A stretch of 15,917 nt of DNA from Actinomycetota bacterium. Lineage in GTDB: Bacteria > Actinomycetota > Actinomycetes > Actinomycetales > Angustibacteraceae. Every line of letters starts with the position of its first letter. Within the stretch, counting starts at the first letter, position 1. The notes below the pieces were generated by a model that worked only from the letters and a program-made list of their open reading frames with translations, did not search any database and had not been told where the DNA came from. Location of the stretch: the NCBI GenBank assembly GCA_014377795.1, contig JACMOY010000070.1, positions 1 through 15,917 on the forward strand, read 5' to 3'. Shown here piece after piece: positions 7,316 through 14,680 of this stretch. Made by a program: the position numbers and the translations under genes.

Positions 7316-8872
7316 GTGGCGAGAGGCGACGGACGGCTGACGCACGACCTGCTGCCGGGCGAGAAGGGCCCCCAGGACGCCTGTGGTGTCTTCGGGGTCT
7401 GGGCGCCGGGTGAGGACGTCGCGAAGCTCACCTACTTCGGTCTGTACTCCCTGCAGCACCGCGGCCAGGAGTCGGCGGGGATCGCGACCAGCGACGGCGA
7501 GCGGCTGCTGGTCTACAAGGACATGGGCCTGGTCTCGCAGGTCTTCGACGAGGCGGCGCTGCACTCGCTGAAGGGCCACCTGGCCATCGGCCACAGCCGC
7601 TACTCCACCACCGGCGGCAGCACCTGGGAGAACGCCCAGCCCACGCTCGGCAACACCGCCGGCGGCACGGTCGCCCTGGCCCACAACGGCAACCTGACCA
7701 ACTCGACCGAGCTGCGCGAGCTCGTGCGCGAGCGGTACGGCGTGCAGGCCGCGGGTGAGCCCAGCCGCGGCAACACCACCGACACCGCGCTGGTCACCGC
7801 GCTGCTGGCCGGCAACCCCGACCGTAGCCTGGAGGCCACCGCCCTGGACGTCCTGCCGCTGCTCAAGGGCGCGTTCTCGCTGGTGTTCATGGACGAGCGC
7901 ACGCTGTACGCCGCCCGCGACCCGCACGGCGTCCGCCCCCTGGTGCTTGGCCGGCTCGAGCACGGCTGGGTGGTGGCCAGCGAGACGCCTGCCCTCGCGA
8001 CGGTCGGGGCCAGCGTGATCCGCGAGGTCGAGCCGGGCGAGATGATCGCGATCGACGCCGACGGCCTGCGCACCCACCGCTTCGCTGAGCCCGAGCCGAA
8101 GGGGTGCGTCTTCGAGTACGTCTACCTCGCCCGCCCCGACGCCACGATCAGCGGCCGGTCGGTGCACGAGGCCCGCGTCGACATGGGACGTCGCCTGGCC
8201 CGTGAGTACCCGGTCGACGCCGACCTGGTGATCGGCGTCCCTGAGTCCGGCGTACCCGCGGCGATCGGCTACGCCGAAGAGAGCGGCATCCCGTTCGGGC
8301 AGGGGTTCGTCAAGAACTCCTACGTCGGGCGCACGTTCATCGAGCCGAGCCAGACGATCCGCCAGCTCGGCATCCGGCTCAAGCTCAACCCGCTCGTCCA
8401 CGTGCTGAAGGGCCGCCGGATCATCGTCGTGGACGACTCGATCGTGCGGGGCAACACCCAGCGCGCGCAGGTGCGCATGCTGCGCGAGTCCGGCGCCGCC
8501 GAGGTGCACGTGCGGATCTCGTCGCCGCCGGTCACCTGGCCCTGCTTCTACGGCATCGACTTCGCCAGCCGTGCCGAGCTGATCGCCACCGGCCTCGGCG
8601 TCGAGGAGGTCCGCGCCAGCATCGGCGCCGACTCGCTCGGCTACATCAGCGAGGACGGCATGGTCGCCGCCACCCACCAGCCGGCCGACCGGCTGTGCAC
8701 CGCCTGCTTCACGGGGCGCTACCCGATCGAGCTGCCGCCGTCGGCCCAGCTGGGCAAGCACGTGCTCGAGACCCTGCCCGGGCTGGACGTGCGGGCCGGT
8801 GGCGGTCGCGACGTCGAGGGCGTCACGACCGCAGTCTCCGGTGGCGCCGCCGACGCACTCACCCGGCCGTGA
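7316..8872 (+). CDS. purF: Amidophosphoribosyltransferase PurF
   Basis: This 518-residue enzyme makes phosphoribosylamine from PRPP and glutamine, the first committed step of purine synthesis. The N-terminal glutaminase begins at Cys23 (DACGVFGVWAPG), which must be exposed by removing a 22-residue propeptide. Other glutaminase landmarks are LQHRGQESAGIA, GHSRYSTTGGS and LAHNGNLTN. The phosphoribosyltransferase PRPP loop is IIVVDDSIVRGNT (369-381). Four cysteines, Cys264, Cys410, Cys461 and Cys464, match the spacing of the [4Fe-4S] ligands in the Bacillus-type enzyme, so this is the oxygen-sensitive iron-sulfur form. GTG 7316 is preferred over TTG 7310, which lies only 3 bases after GGGAG. purM follows after 4 bases. 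Confidence 0.96.
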   Translation: MARGDGRLTHDLLPGEKGPQDACGVFGVWAPGEDVAKLTYFGLYSLQHRGQESAGIATSDGERLLVYKDMGLVSQVFDEAALHSLKGHLAIGHSRYSTTGGSTWENAQPTLGNTAGGTVALAHNGNLTNSTELRELVRERYGVQAAGEPSRGNTTDTALVTALLAGNPDRSLEATALDVLPLLKGAFSLVFMDERTLYAARDPHGVRPLVLGRLEHGWVVASETPALATVGASVIREVEPGEMIAIDADGLRTHRFAEPEPKGCVFEYVYLARPDATISGRSVHEARVDMGRRLAREYPVDADLVIGVPESGVPAAIGYAEESGIPFGQGFVKNSYVGRTFIEPSQTIRQLGIRLKLNPLVHVLKGRRIIVVDDSIVRGNTQRAQVRMLRESGAAEVHVRISSPPVTWPCFYGIDFASRAELIATGLGVEEVRASIGADSLGYISEDGMVAATHQPADRLCTACFTGRYPIELPPSAQLGKHVLETLPGLDVRAGGGRDVEGVTTAVSGGAADALTRP

Positions 8873-8876
8873 CGGC

Positions 8877-9983
8877 GTGAGCGACCAGCCCATCACGTAC
8901 GCCGGCGCCGGGGTCGACGTCGAGGCCGGCGACCGCGCGGTCACGCTGATGCGCGACTGGGTCGCCAAGACCCGCCGTCCCGAGGTCGTCGGGGGGCTCG
9001 GCGGGTTCGCCGGGCTGTTCGACGCCACCGCCCTGCAGGCCTACCGCCGCCCGTTGCTCGCGACGAGCACCGACGGGGTCGGCACCAAGGTGCAGATCGC
9101 TCAGCGGCTCGACCTCCACGACACGATCGGTTTCGACCTGGTCGGCATGGTTGTCGACGACATCGTCGTGTGCGGCGCCGAACCACTGTTCATGACCGAC
9201 TACATCGCCTGCGGCGCAGTGGTTCCCGAGCGGATCGCCGCGATCGTCAAGGGCATCGCGCAGGCGTGCGTGGTCGCCGGGTGCGCGCTGCTCGGCGGCG
9301 AGACGGCCGAGCACCCGGGTCTGCTCGGCCCGACCGAGTACGACGTCGCGGGTGCGGCCACCGGGGTCGTCGAGGCCGACGACCTGCTCGGTCCCGACCG
9401 CGTGCGCGACGGTGACGTGCTCGTGGCGATGGCGTCGTCCGGGCTGCACTCCAACGGCTACTCGCTGGTGCGCCGGGTGATCGAGGTGGCCGGCTGGGGG
9501 CTGGAGCGGCACGTCGACGAGCTCGGCCGGACCCTGGGTGAAGAGCTGCTCGAACCGACCCGGGTCTACGCCGCCGACGTGCTCGACCTCGCGCGGGCCG
9601 CCGACATCGACGTGCACGCCGTCAGCCACGTCACCGGCGGGGGACTGGCCGCCAACCTGGCCCGGGTGCTGCCGCGCGGCCTCGAGGCCCTCGTCGAGCG
9701 CGGCACCTGGACGCCGGCCCCGGTCTTCTCGCTCGTGCGCGAGCTGGGGCGGGTGCCGGTCCCCGACCTCGAGCGCACCCTGAACCTCGGGGTGGGCATG
9801 ATCGCGGTCGTCGCGGCCGCCGACGCGGACGCCGCCGTCCGCCGCCTCGCGGCCCGCGGGGTGCCGGCGTGGGTGCTCGGCCTGGTGCGCCCGCAGCAGC
9901 CTGTCGACGCGGACGACGTCACCCAGGGTTCCAAGGGCGTCGACGGCGGAGCCGTGCGGATGCTCGGCGCGCACCCGGCCTGA
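8877..9983 (+). CDS. purM: Phosphoribosylformylglycinamidine cyclo-ligase PurM (AIR synthetase)
   Basis: This 368-residue enzyme uses ATP to close FGAM to AIR, the step directly after PurSQL. Family motifs visible are STDGVGTKVQIA (residues 64-75), DIVVCGAEPLFMTDY (95-109), GGETAEHPG (140-148), SSGLHSNGYSLVRR (187-200), HVTGGGLAANLARVLP (251-266) and LNLGVGMIAVV (302-312). It starts at GTG 8877, 4 bases after the purF stop, in frame with the conserved ITYAGAGVDVEAGDRAV start of PurM. There is no ribosome site of its own, so coupling to purF is likely. A longer frame runs upstream into purF but lacks conservation. It ends only 6 bases from a convergent gene. Confidence 0.96.
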   Translation: MSDQPITYAGAGVDVEAGDRAVTLMRDWVAKTRRPEVVGGLGGFAGLFDATALQAYRRPLLATSTDGVGTKVQIAQRLDLHDTIGFDLVGMVVDDIVVCGAEPLFMTDYIACGAVVPERIAAIVKGIAQACVVAGCALLGGETAEHPGLLGPTEYDVAGAATGVVEADDLLGPDRVRDGDVLVAMASSGLHSNGYSLVRRVIEVAGWGLERHVDELGRTLGEELLEPTRVYAADVLDLARAADIDVHAVSHVTGGGLAANLARVLPRGLEALVERGTWTPAPVFSLVRELGRVPVPDLERTLNLGVGMIAVVAAADADAAVRRLAARGVPAWVLGLVRPQQPVDADDVTQGSKGVDGGAVRMLGAHPA

Positions 9984-9993
9984 CTCCGGTCAG
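9980..9993. repeat. Inverted repeat holding both stop codons of convergent genes
   Basis: CTGAC-TCCG-GTCAG is a perfect 5-base-pair stem with a 4-base loop. It contains the purM TGA (9981-9983) and, on the other strand, the pcp TGA (9992-9990). It is too short and lacks a U-tract, so it is at best a weak two-way terminator. Confidence 0.35.
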
Positions 9994-10622
9994 TGCCCGG
10001 CGGCCAGCGCACCGACCGAGGTCTGCACCGTGATCCGCAGCGCCTCGGTGATCATGTCGAGGGACAGGCTGGGCTGGTCGCCGCGGTCGACGACCTGCTC
10101 GTGCACGTAGGGCACGTGGACGAAACCCCCGACCAGGCCTGGGCGCTCGGTGGCGATCAGGTGCATGAGGCCGTAGAACACGCTGTTGCAGACGTAGGTG
10201 CCGGCCGTCGAGCTCTTGTCGGCAGGGATCCCCGCGGCGCGCAGCGCGTCCACGATCGCGGCCACCGGCAGGCCCGAGAAGTACGCGACCGGGCCGCCCG
10301 CGACGACGGGCTCGTCGACCGGGCTGCGGCCGGCGTTGTCGGGGATGTGGGCGTCGCTGACGTTGACCGCGACGCGCTCGGGGGTGACGCCGAACCGGCC
10401 GCCGGCCTCACCGGCGCAGGTGACCAGATCGGGGTCGTGCGTGGCGACCGCGGAGCGCAGCGCCTCGACCGCAGGCCCGAACTCCACCGGCAGCACCGCC
10501 GTGCGGATCTGGACGCCGTCCGTCGCCGGGCCGTCGGCGAGCCTGGACACCGCCTGCTGCGAGGGGTTCACCGTCTCGCCGCCGAACGGCTCGAACGCGG
10601 TCACGAGGACTGTGGTGGTCAT
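9990..10622 (-). CDS. pcp: Pyroglutamyl-peptidase I (pyrrolidone-carboxylate peptidase)
   Basis: This 210-residue cysteine peptidase of family C15 removes N-terminal pyroglutamate from peptides in the cytoplasm. The length is typical. The catalytic triad can be placed: Glu82 in PERVAVN, Cys145 in GTYVCNSVFYG and His169 in GFVHVPYVHEQ. The N-terminus LVTAFEPFGGETVNPSQQA is also diagnostic. It starts at ATG (10622-10620), with GAGAAG 4 bases ahead. It is the last gene of a minus-strand operon and follows the DUF979 gene after 15 bases. The free pyroglutamate it makes is the substrate of the 5-oxoprolinase encoded in the opposite arm. Confidence 0.95.
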   Translation of the reverse strand: MTTTVLVTAFEPFGGETVNPSQQAVSRLADGPATDGVQIRTAVLPVEFGPAVEALRSAVATHDPDLVTCAGEAGGRFGVTPERVAVNVSDAHIPDNAGRSPVDEPVVAGGPVAYFSGLPVAAIVDALRAAGIPADKSSTAGTYVCNSVFYGLMHLIATERPGLVGGFVHVPYVHEQVVDRGDQPSLSLDMITEALRITVQTSVGALAAGH

Positions 10623-10637
10623 GTCGCTTCTCTCATC

Positions 10638-11609
10638 TCAGAAGGCCAGGAAGTACATCAGGCCCACGTTGCAGGCCCATAGCGGTACGGCGGTCGGCAG
10701 CTGCGCGCGGATGACGGCGTAGTCGCTCTTGAGCTCGAGCAGGGCGACGGGCACGATGTTGAAGTTCGCCGCCATCGGTGTGCACAGGGTGCCGCAGTAC
10801 CCGGAGAGCATGCCGATGGCGAACACGGCGGCCGCGTTGCCGTCGTAGAACTGGATCAGCAGCGGGTAGCCGATGGCTGCCGTCATCACGGGGAATGCCG
10901 CGAAGGCGTTGCCCATGATGATCGTGAAGACGGCCATGCCAAGGCAGTAGAGGACGACGGCGGCGAGCAGCGAGCCCTTGGGCAGGATCTGGCCCGCCGA
11001 CGTCCCGATCGCCTTGCCGACCCCGGCGGTGGCGAACACCAGGCCCAGCATCGCGAGCAGCTGTGGCAGCACCGAGGCCCAGCCGATGTTCTCGGTGAGC
11101 CGGCGGCCCTCGTGCAGCGGCACCGAGGCGCGCGGCGTACGCAGCACCCACATGCCGACCGCGACCGCGATGATCGCCGACGCGCCGAGCCCGATCACGG
11201 TCTCGCTCAACGGTTCCAGCAGCGGCTTGCCGCCGATGCTCAGCTTGGGGCCCAGGATGGCGAACAGGCCGGTGACCACGGGCACGACGAGCACGGGCAG
11301 GAACAGCCGGTTGCCGAACCGCTCGGCCAGGCCCTGGCGCTCCTGCGGTGTGGTGGTCTTCTCCTCGGTGCCGTGCCCGAGCAGCCCGAACCCGGCGATG
11401 CAGGCGATCGCCACGACGGCGAGGCCCAGCGGCCAGGGGGGCAGCGTCTCGGACACGACGAACGAGCTGTACGGGAAGCACAGCCCGAGCAGCGCCCAGA
11501 AGGTGGCGCTCCAGACCCGGTGCGGGTTGGAGCGGTCGCGCAGGACCAGCAGGGCCACGACGAGGAAGAACGCGGCGAGGAGCCAGTAGAACCACTCGAC
11601 CTTGATCAC
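10638..11609 (-). CDS. DUF979 membrane protein, predicted 5-oxoproline transporter subunit
   Basis: This is a 323-residue polytopic membrane protein with about nine hydrophobic segments and very few charged stretches. It has the DUF979 hallmarks MGNAFAAFPV (residues 232-241) and GYCGTLCTPMAANFNIVP (270-287), an inward-facing, transporter-like motif region. It starts at GTG (11609-11607), overlapping the DUF969 stop in GTGA, which shows tight translational coupling, and pcp follows 15 bases later. DUF969 and DUF979 proteins regularly occur as a pair beside pcp or pxp genes, and databases name them 5-oxoproline transporter subunits. Direct transport evidence is not known to me. The family assignment is strong; the substrate is inferred from context. 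Confidence 0.88.
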   Translation of the reverse strand: MIKVEWFYWLLAAFFLVVALLVLRDRSNPHRVWSATFWALLGLCFPYSSFVVSETLPPWPLGLAVVAIACIAGFGLLGHGTEEKTTTPQERQGLAERFGNRLFLPVLVVPVVTGLFAILGPKLSIGGKPLLEPLSETVIGLGASAIIAVAVGMWVLRTPRASVPLHEGRRLTENIGWASVLPQLLAMLGLVFATAGVGKAIGTSAGQILPKGSLLAAVVLYCLGMAVFTIIMGNAFAAFPVMTAAIGYPLLIQFYDGNAAAVFAIGMLSGYCGTLCTPMAANFNIVPVALLELKSDYAVIRAQLPTAVPLWACNVGLMYFLAF

Positions 11610-12334
11610 GGGCGCACCTGCTCGTCAGCGTCGGAGCGACCCGGGCCTTCGGCGCCGGCGTGGTCGGCGCGCATCTCGCGGGCCACCTCGCGGTCGACGC
11701 GCAGGCTGCGGAAGCCGTGGATGAGCAGCGCGCACAACGCGGTGGGGATGGCCCAGAGCGCGACGTCCAACGGTCTGAGGCTGAAGTCGTACGTCGTGTC
11801 GACGAAGCTGGTGATCAGCAGCACCGCTCCCACAGCCACGAAGATGTCCTCTCCGAAGAACGCACCGACGTTGTCGGTGCCGGCGGCGAAGGCCCGGATC
11901 CGTTGCGAGACACGGTCAGGCAGAGGCCCGTACTTCCGCACGGCGGCGGCTTCGGCCATCGGGGCCACGATCGGGCGCACCGACTGCGCGTGCCCGCCGA
12001 TGCTCAGCAGGCCGATGGCGCAGGTCGCCTGGCGGACCAGCAGGTACAGGGCCAGCACCCGGCCCGTGGTCAGGCGCGCCATTCGGCCGATCAGGTGCCG
12101 AGCCTGCTCCTGCAGGCCGTTGCGCTCGACCAGCCCGATGACGGGCAGGACGAGCAGGAATATCGCGATGGACCTGCTACCAGCGAACCCGGTACCGAAA
12201 GCATCCAGGATCTCGTGCAGGGACATCCCACCGAGCAGCCCGGTGACCAGGCCGGCGACGGTCACCACCAGCATGGGGTTCAGTCGCAGGGCGAAACCCA
12301 CCACCACCACGAGCACCCCGAGCAGGACCAACAT
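11606..12334 (-). CDS. DUF969 membrane protein, predicted 5-oxoproline transporter subunit
   Basis: This is a 242-residue membrane protein. The first hydrophobic segments (residues 2-35) and the stretch around 52-70 (SRSIAIFLLVLPVIGLVERNG) are typical of DUF969. So are GRVLALYLLVRQ (91-102), the IGGHAQSVRPIVAPMAEAAA region (112-131) and AGTDNVGAFFGEDIFVAVGAV (151-171). The charged C-terminal tail (about 210-242) is cytoplasmic and not conserved. The start is ATG (12334-12332), preceded by AAAGG with a 6-base gap; the frame stays open further upstream but lacks family similarity. It is the first gene of the operon DUF969-DUF979-pcp. It probably forms a two-part permease with DUF979 for pyroglutamate or pyroglutamyl peptides. 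Confidence 0.88.
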   Translation of the reverse strand: MLVLLGVLVVVVGFALRLNPMLVVTVAGLVTGLLGGMSLHEILDAFGTGFAGSRSIAIFLLVLPVIGLVERNGLQEQARHLIGRMARLTTGRVLALYLLVRQATCAIGLLSIGGHAQSVRPIVAPMAEAAAVRKYGPLPDRVSQRIRAFAAGTDNVGAFFGEDIFVAVGAVLLITSFVDTTYDFSLRPLDVALWAIPTALCALLIHGFRSLRVDREVAREMRADHAGAEGPGRSDADEQVRP

Positions 12335-12373
12335 GAGCAGCCTTTCGCCGACGGGCAGGACCTGTAGAGGCTG

Positions 12374-12402
12374 ACCGTAGGACTTGTTCAACAATCCCAC
12401 AA
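12374..12402 (-). promoter_or_regulatory. Predicted promoter of the DUF969-DUF979-pcp operon
   Basis: On the minus strand, TTGTGG (12402-12397) and TACGGT (12379-12374, fitting TANNNT) are 17 bases apart. Transcription would start near 12367, leaving a leader of about 33 bases with the DUF969 ribosome site. The GntR-type palindrome lies wholly within the spacer, so a bound regulator would block RNA polymerase. Confidence 0.4.
12384..12394. promoter_or_regulatory. GntR/FadR-type operator palindrome
   Basis: TTGTTCAACAA is a perfect palindrome around a central C. It matches the FadR-subfamily GntR consensus TNGT-N3-ACNA in full. It lies between two divergent arms, next to the gene for a FadR-type regulator. 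A second half-site (ACAAG, 12399-12403) follows 4 bases away. Control of both arms, including the regulator's own gene, is the natural inference. Confidence 0.7.
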
Positions 12403-12450
12403 GGGAGCAAGATGTGGATACCGCCCGCTCGGGTGGGGACGCCAGGGTCA

Positions 12451-12456
12451 GGAGGG
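12451..12456 (+). promoter_or_regulatory. Strong ribosome binding site deciding the gntR start
   Basis: GGAGGG, preceded by CA, contains a full AGGAGG core (12450-12455) and stands 5 bases before GTG 12462. An alternative GTG (12414) also has a fair site, GGGAG (12403-12407) with a 6-base gap, and would add 16 residues. Confidence 0.55.
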
Positions 12457-12461
12457 ACGAC

Positions 12462-13151
12462 GTGGTCGCACCACCTCCGACGTCCGCGACGATTCTGGGC
12501 GGCGTGCAGCTGCAGCGGCCGACGACGGCCCAGCGGGTGGCCGAGCTCCTGCGCGAGCGCATCGTGCAGGGCGAGCTGTCGTCGGGGACCCAGTGCGCCG
12601 AGCTGCAGCTGAGCACGGCGCTGGGCGTCTCACGCAACACCCTGCGCGAGGCCTTCCAGATCCTGGTCGGCGAGCACCTGCTGGTGCACGAACCACATCG
12701 GGGGGTCTTCGTCCGGCGGCTCGACGTGGACGACGTCCGCGACATCTACACCTTCCGCAGGTTGGTGGAGTGCGCCGCGCTGGCCCACCCTGCGAGCGCC
12801 CGCGGTCTCGCCGAGATGCGTGCCGCCGTCGCGCAGGGGATGGATGCAGCCGCCCGCGAGGCGTGGCACGAGGTCGGGACCGCAGACGTGCGGTTCCACG
12901 TGGGCGTGACGGCTGTCGCCGGCAGCGAGCGCCTGGACCAGGCGATGCGCGGGCTGTTCGCCGAGCTGCGTCTCGCGTTCGCGCTGGTTCCCGACGCGCA
13001 CGAGCTGCACCGTCCCTTCCTGGACCTGAACGCCGAGATCCTCGAGCTCGCCGAGCGGGGGCAGGCCGACCGAGCCAGCCTGCTGCTGCGTCGCTACCTC
13101 GACGACGCCGAGGCGAGGATCGTCGCCGCGGTGCAGGGCCCGAGCTCGTGA
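12462..13151 (+). CDS. GntR-family transcription regulator, FadR/FCD subfamily
   Basis: This 229-residue regulator has a winged helix-turn-helix at about residues 20-88 (TTAQRVAELLRERIVQGEL, then ALGVSRNTLREAFQIL and the wing HRGVFVRRL) and an all-helical FCD effector domain at about 93-222. Metal-binding FCD domains use one Asp and three His. Here Asp142 and His146 (ADVRFH) are present, but Asn190 and Tyr212 appear to stand where the other two His usually are, so effector binding may differ. It probably senses 5-oxoproline or a related acid and represses both divergent arms through the palindrome at 12384-12394. Start GTG 12462 is chosen by its AGGAGG site; GTG 12414 is the alternative. Its stop overlaps the pxpBC start by 4 bases. 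Confidence 0.9.
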   Translation: MVAPPPTSATILGGVQLQRPTTAQRVAELLRERIVQGELSSGTQCAELQLSTALGVSRNTLREAFQILVGEHLLVHEPHRGVFVRRLDVDDVRDIYTFRRLVECAALAHPASARGLAEMRAAVAQGMDAAAREAWHEVGTADVRFHVGVTAVAGSERLDQAMRGLFAELRLAFALVPDAHELHRPFLDLNAEILELAERGQADRASLLLRRYLDDAEARIVAAVQGPSS

Positions 13152-14680
13152 GGGTGCGGCGCACGGGCCGCACGGCGCTGCTGCTCGAGGTGGACGGGCT
13201 GGACGAGGTCCGTGCCTGGGCGCAGGTCGTCGCCGGGTTGGTGGCCGACGGGGCGCTTCCCGCGCCGGACGACGTGGTGCCCGGGGCGCGGACCCTGCTG
13301 CTGGACGGCGTCGACCCGGCTGCCGTCGTCCCGCTGCTCGACGGCGCGAGACAGCCGTCGCCCGCGCAGCGCCCGACCCTGGAGGACGTGGTCGAGGTGC
13401 CCGTCGTCTACGACGGGGCCGACCTCGCCGACGTGGCCCGGTGGTGGGGGGTCAGCGAGCGCGAGGTGGTGGCCCGCCACACCGGCACCGAGTTCAGCGT
13501 GGCCTTCTGCGGGTTCGCACCCGGCTTCGCCTACCTCGTCGGGTCGGACGTCGAGGTACCGCGGCGGCCGACACCGCGTCCCGTCGTCCCAGCCGGTTCG
13601 GTGGGGCTCGCCGGCCGCTACTGCGGCATCTACCCGACATCGTCCCCGGGGGGCTGGCAGTTGCTCGGCACCACCCGCGTCCCGCTGTTCGACGTCGACG
13701 CCGACCCCCCGGCGCTGCTGCCGCCCGGTGCGCGCGTGCGCTTCGTCGAGGTCGCCGAGCATCCCGCGCGGCCGGCCCCGGTGACCCGCGTGGCCCGGAA
13801 CGCGGCACGGCGCCGGGCCGTCACGGTGGTGCGGGCGGGGGGGCTCACCACCGTGCAGGACGGCGGCCGAGTCGGACTCGCGCACCTGGGGGTCCCGCGA
13901 GGCGGGCCGTTGGACCGGACCGCGGCCCGCCTCGCGAACCGCCTGGTGGGCAACCCCGAGGACGCCGCCGTGCTCGAGACGACGTTCAGCGGCCTGACGC
14001 TGCGCGCGGGCGCTTCGCTGACCGTGGCCGTCACCGGCGCCGCTGCACCCGTGCTCGTGGCGGGCCGGCCGGCGTCCTTCGGGGTGGCCCTGGCCCTGGG
14101 AGCGGGCCAGCTGCTGGACGTCGGGCCGGCCGCCGCCGGCGTCCGGTCCTACCTGGCCGTCGGTGGCGCACTGGCCCCGCCGCCGGTGCTCGGCAGCCGG
14201 TCACGCGACGTCCTGTCCGGCCTCGGGCCGGCGCCGCTGGCTGATGGCGACGTGATCGAGGTCGGGCCCGTCACGGGCCCACCCCCGGCGGTGGACTTCA
14301 CGGTCCCGCCGCCGACGACGTCGCCGGTGGTGCTCCGACTCGGCCCCGGCCCGCGCGCGGACCGGTTCGGCGACGAGGGTCTGGCCGTCCTGCTCGGCTC
14401 GACCTACGAGCTGTCACCCCTGAGCAACCGGGTCGGCGCCCGGCTGGTGGGTCCGCCCGTGCGTTGGCTGTCCGACGACGAGCTCGAGAGCGAGGGCATG
14501 GTGCTCGGGGCGGTGCAGGTGCCGCCGGACGGCCAGCCGGTCGTGCTGCTCGCCGACCACCCCACCACCGGTGGGTACCCGGTGATCGCCGTGGTTGACG
14601 CACGAGACCTCGGGGCGCTGGCCCAGGCCCGACCCGGGTCGGCAGTGCGCTTCGTCCTGGACGCCGGCCGCGACCGATGA
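13148..14680 (+). CDS. pxpBC: Fused 5-oxoprolinase subunits PxpB-PxpC
   Basis: This 510-residue fusion has the PxpB part (allophanate hydrolase subunit 1-like) at residues 1-205 and the PxpC part (subunit 2-like) at about 225-508. PxpB signatures are FCGFAPGFAYLVG (120-132), VPAGSVGLAGRYCGIYP (147-163) and SPGGWQLLGTT (166-176). PxpC signatures are GGLTTVQDGGRVGLAHLGVP (231-250), GPLDRTAARLANRLVGNPEDAA (253-274 region), SNRVGARL (426-433), SEGMVLGAVQVPPDGQP (448-464) and ADHPTTGGYPVI (469-480). With PxpA it uses ATP to open 5-oxoproline to glutamate. No biotin-carboxylase or amidase domain is present, so it is not urea amidolyase. The GTG start overlaps the regulator's stop by 4 bases. PxpA is not in the window. 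Confidence 0.93.
   Translation: MRVRRTGRTALLLEVDGLDEVRAWAQVVAGLVADGALPAPDDVVPGARTLLLDGVDPAAVVPLLDGARQPSPAQRPTLEDVVEVPVVYDGADLADVARWWGVSEREVVARHTGTEFSVAFCGFAPGFAYLVGSDVEVPRRPTPRPVVPAGSVGLAGRYCGIYPTSSPGGWQLLGTTRVPLFDVDADPPALLPPGARVRFVEVAEHPARPAPVTRVARNAARRRAVTVVRAGGLTTVQDGGRVGLAHLGVPRGGPLDRTAARLANRLVGNPEDAAVLETTFSGLTLRAGASLTVAVTGAAAPVLVAGRPASFGVALALGAGQLLDVGPAAAGVRSYLAVGGALAPPPVLGSRSRDVLSGLGPAPLADGDVIEVGPVTGPPPAVDFTVPPPTTSPVVLRLGPGPRADRFGDEGLAVLLGSTYELSPLSNRVGARLVGPPVRWLSDDELESEGMVLGAVQVPPDGQPVVLLADHPTTGGYPVIAVVDARDLGALAQARPGSAVRFVLDAGRDR

Noticed and set aside
4907..9028. A very long open frame of 1373 codons on the minus strand
   Set aside because: It lies opposite GNAT-AAA, SCP-like, purF and part of purM, has low-complexity Arg/Gly/Ala/Asp/His composition and no domain. 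It is a by-product of very high GC, where stop codons are rare on the opposite strand.
12384..12386. TTG as start of the GntR gene
   Set aside because: This TTG is the first half of the operator palindrome and has no ribosome site, while GTG 12462 and GTG 12414 both have good ones.
12412..12612. ATG-started 66-codon frame upstream of and overlapping gntR
   Set aside because: It shares the GGGAG site at 12403-12407 but is out of frame with the regulator, runs into the helix-turn-helix coding region and encodes Arg/Ser/Pro-rich sequence without similarity.
13148..14680. Urea amidolyase or allophanate hydrolase instead of PxpBC
   Set aside because: There is no biotin carboxylase, biotinyl or amidase-signature domain. 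The two AHS-like domains alone, together with pcp and DUF969/979, point to 5-oxoprolinase.
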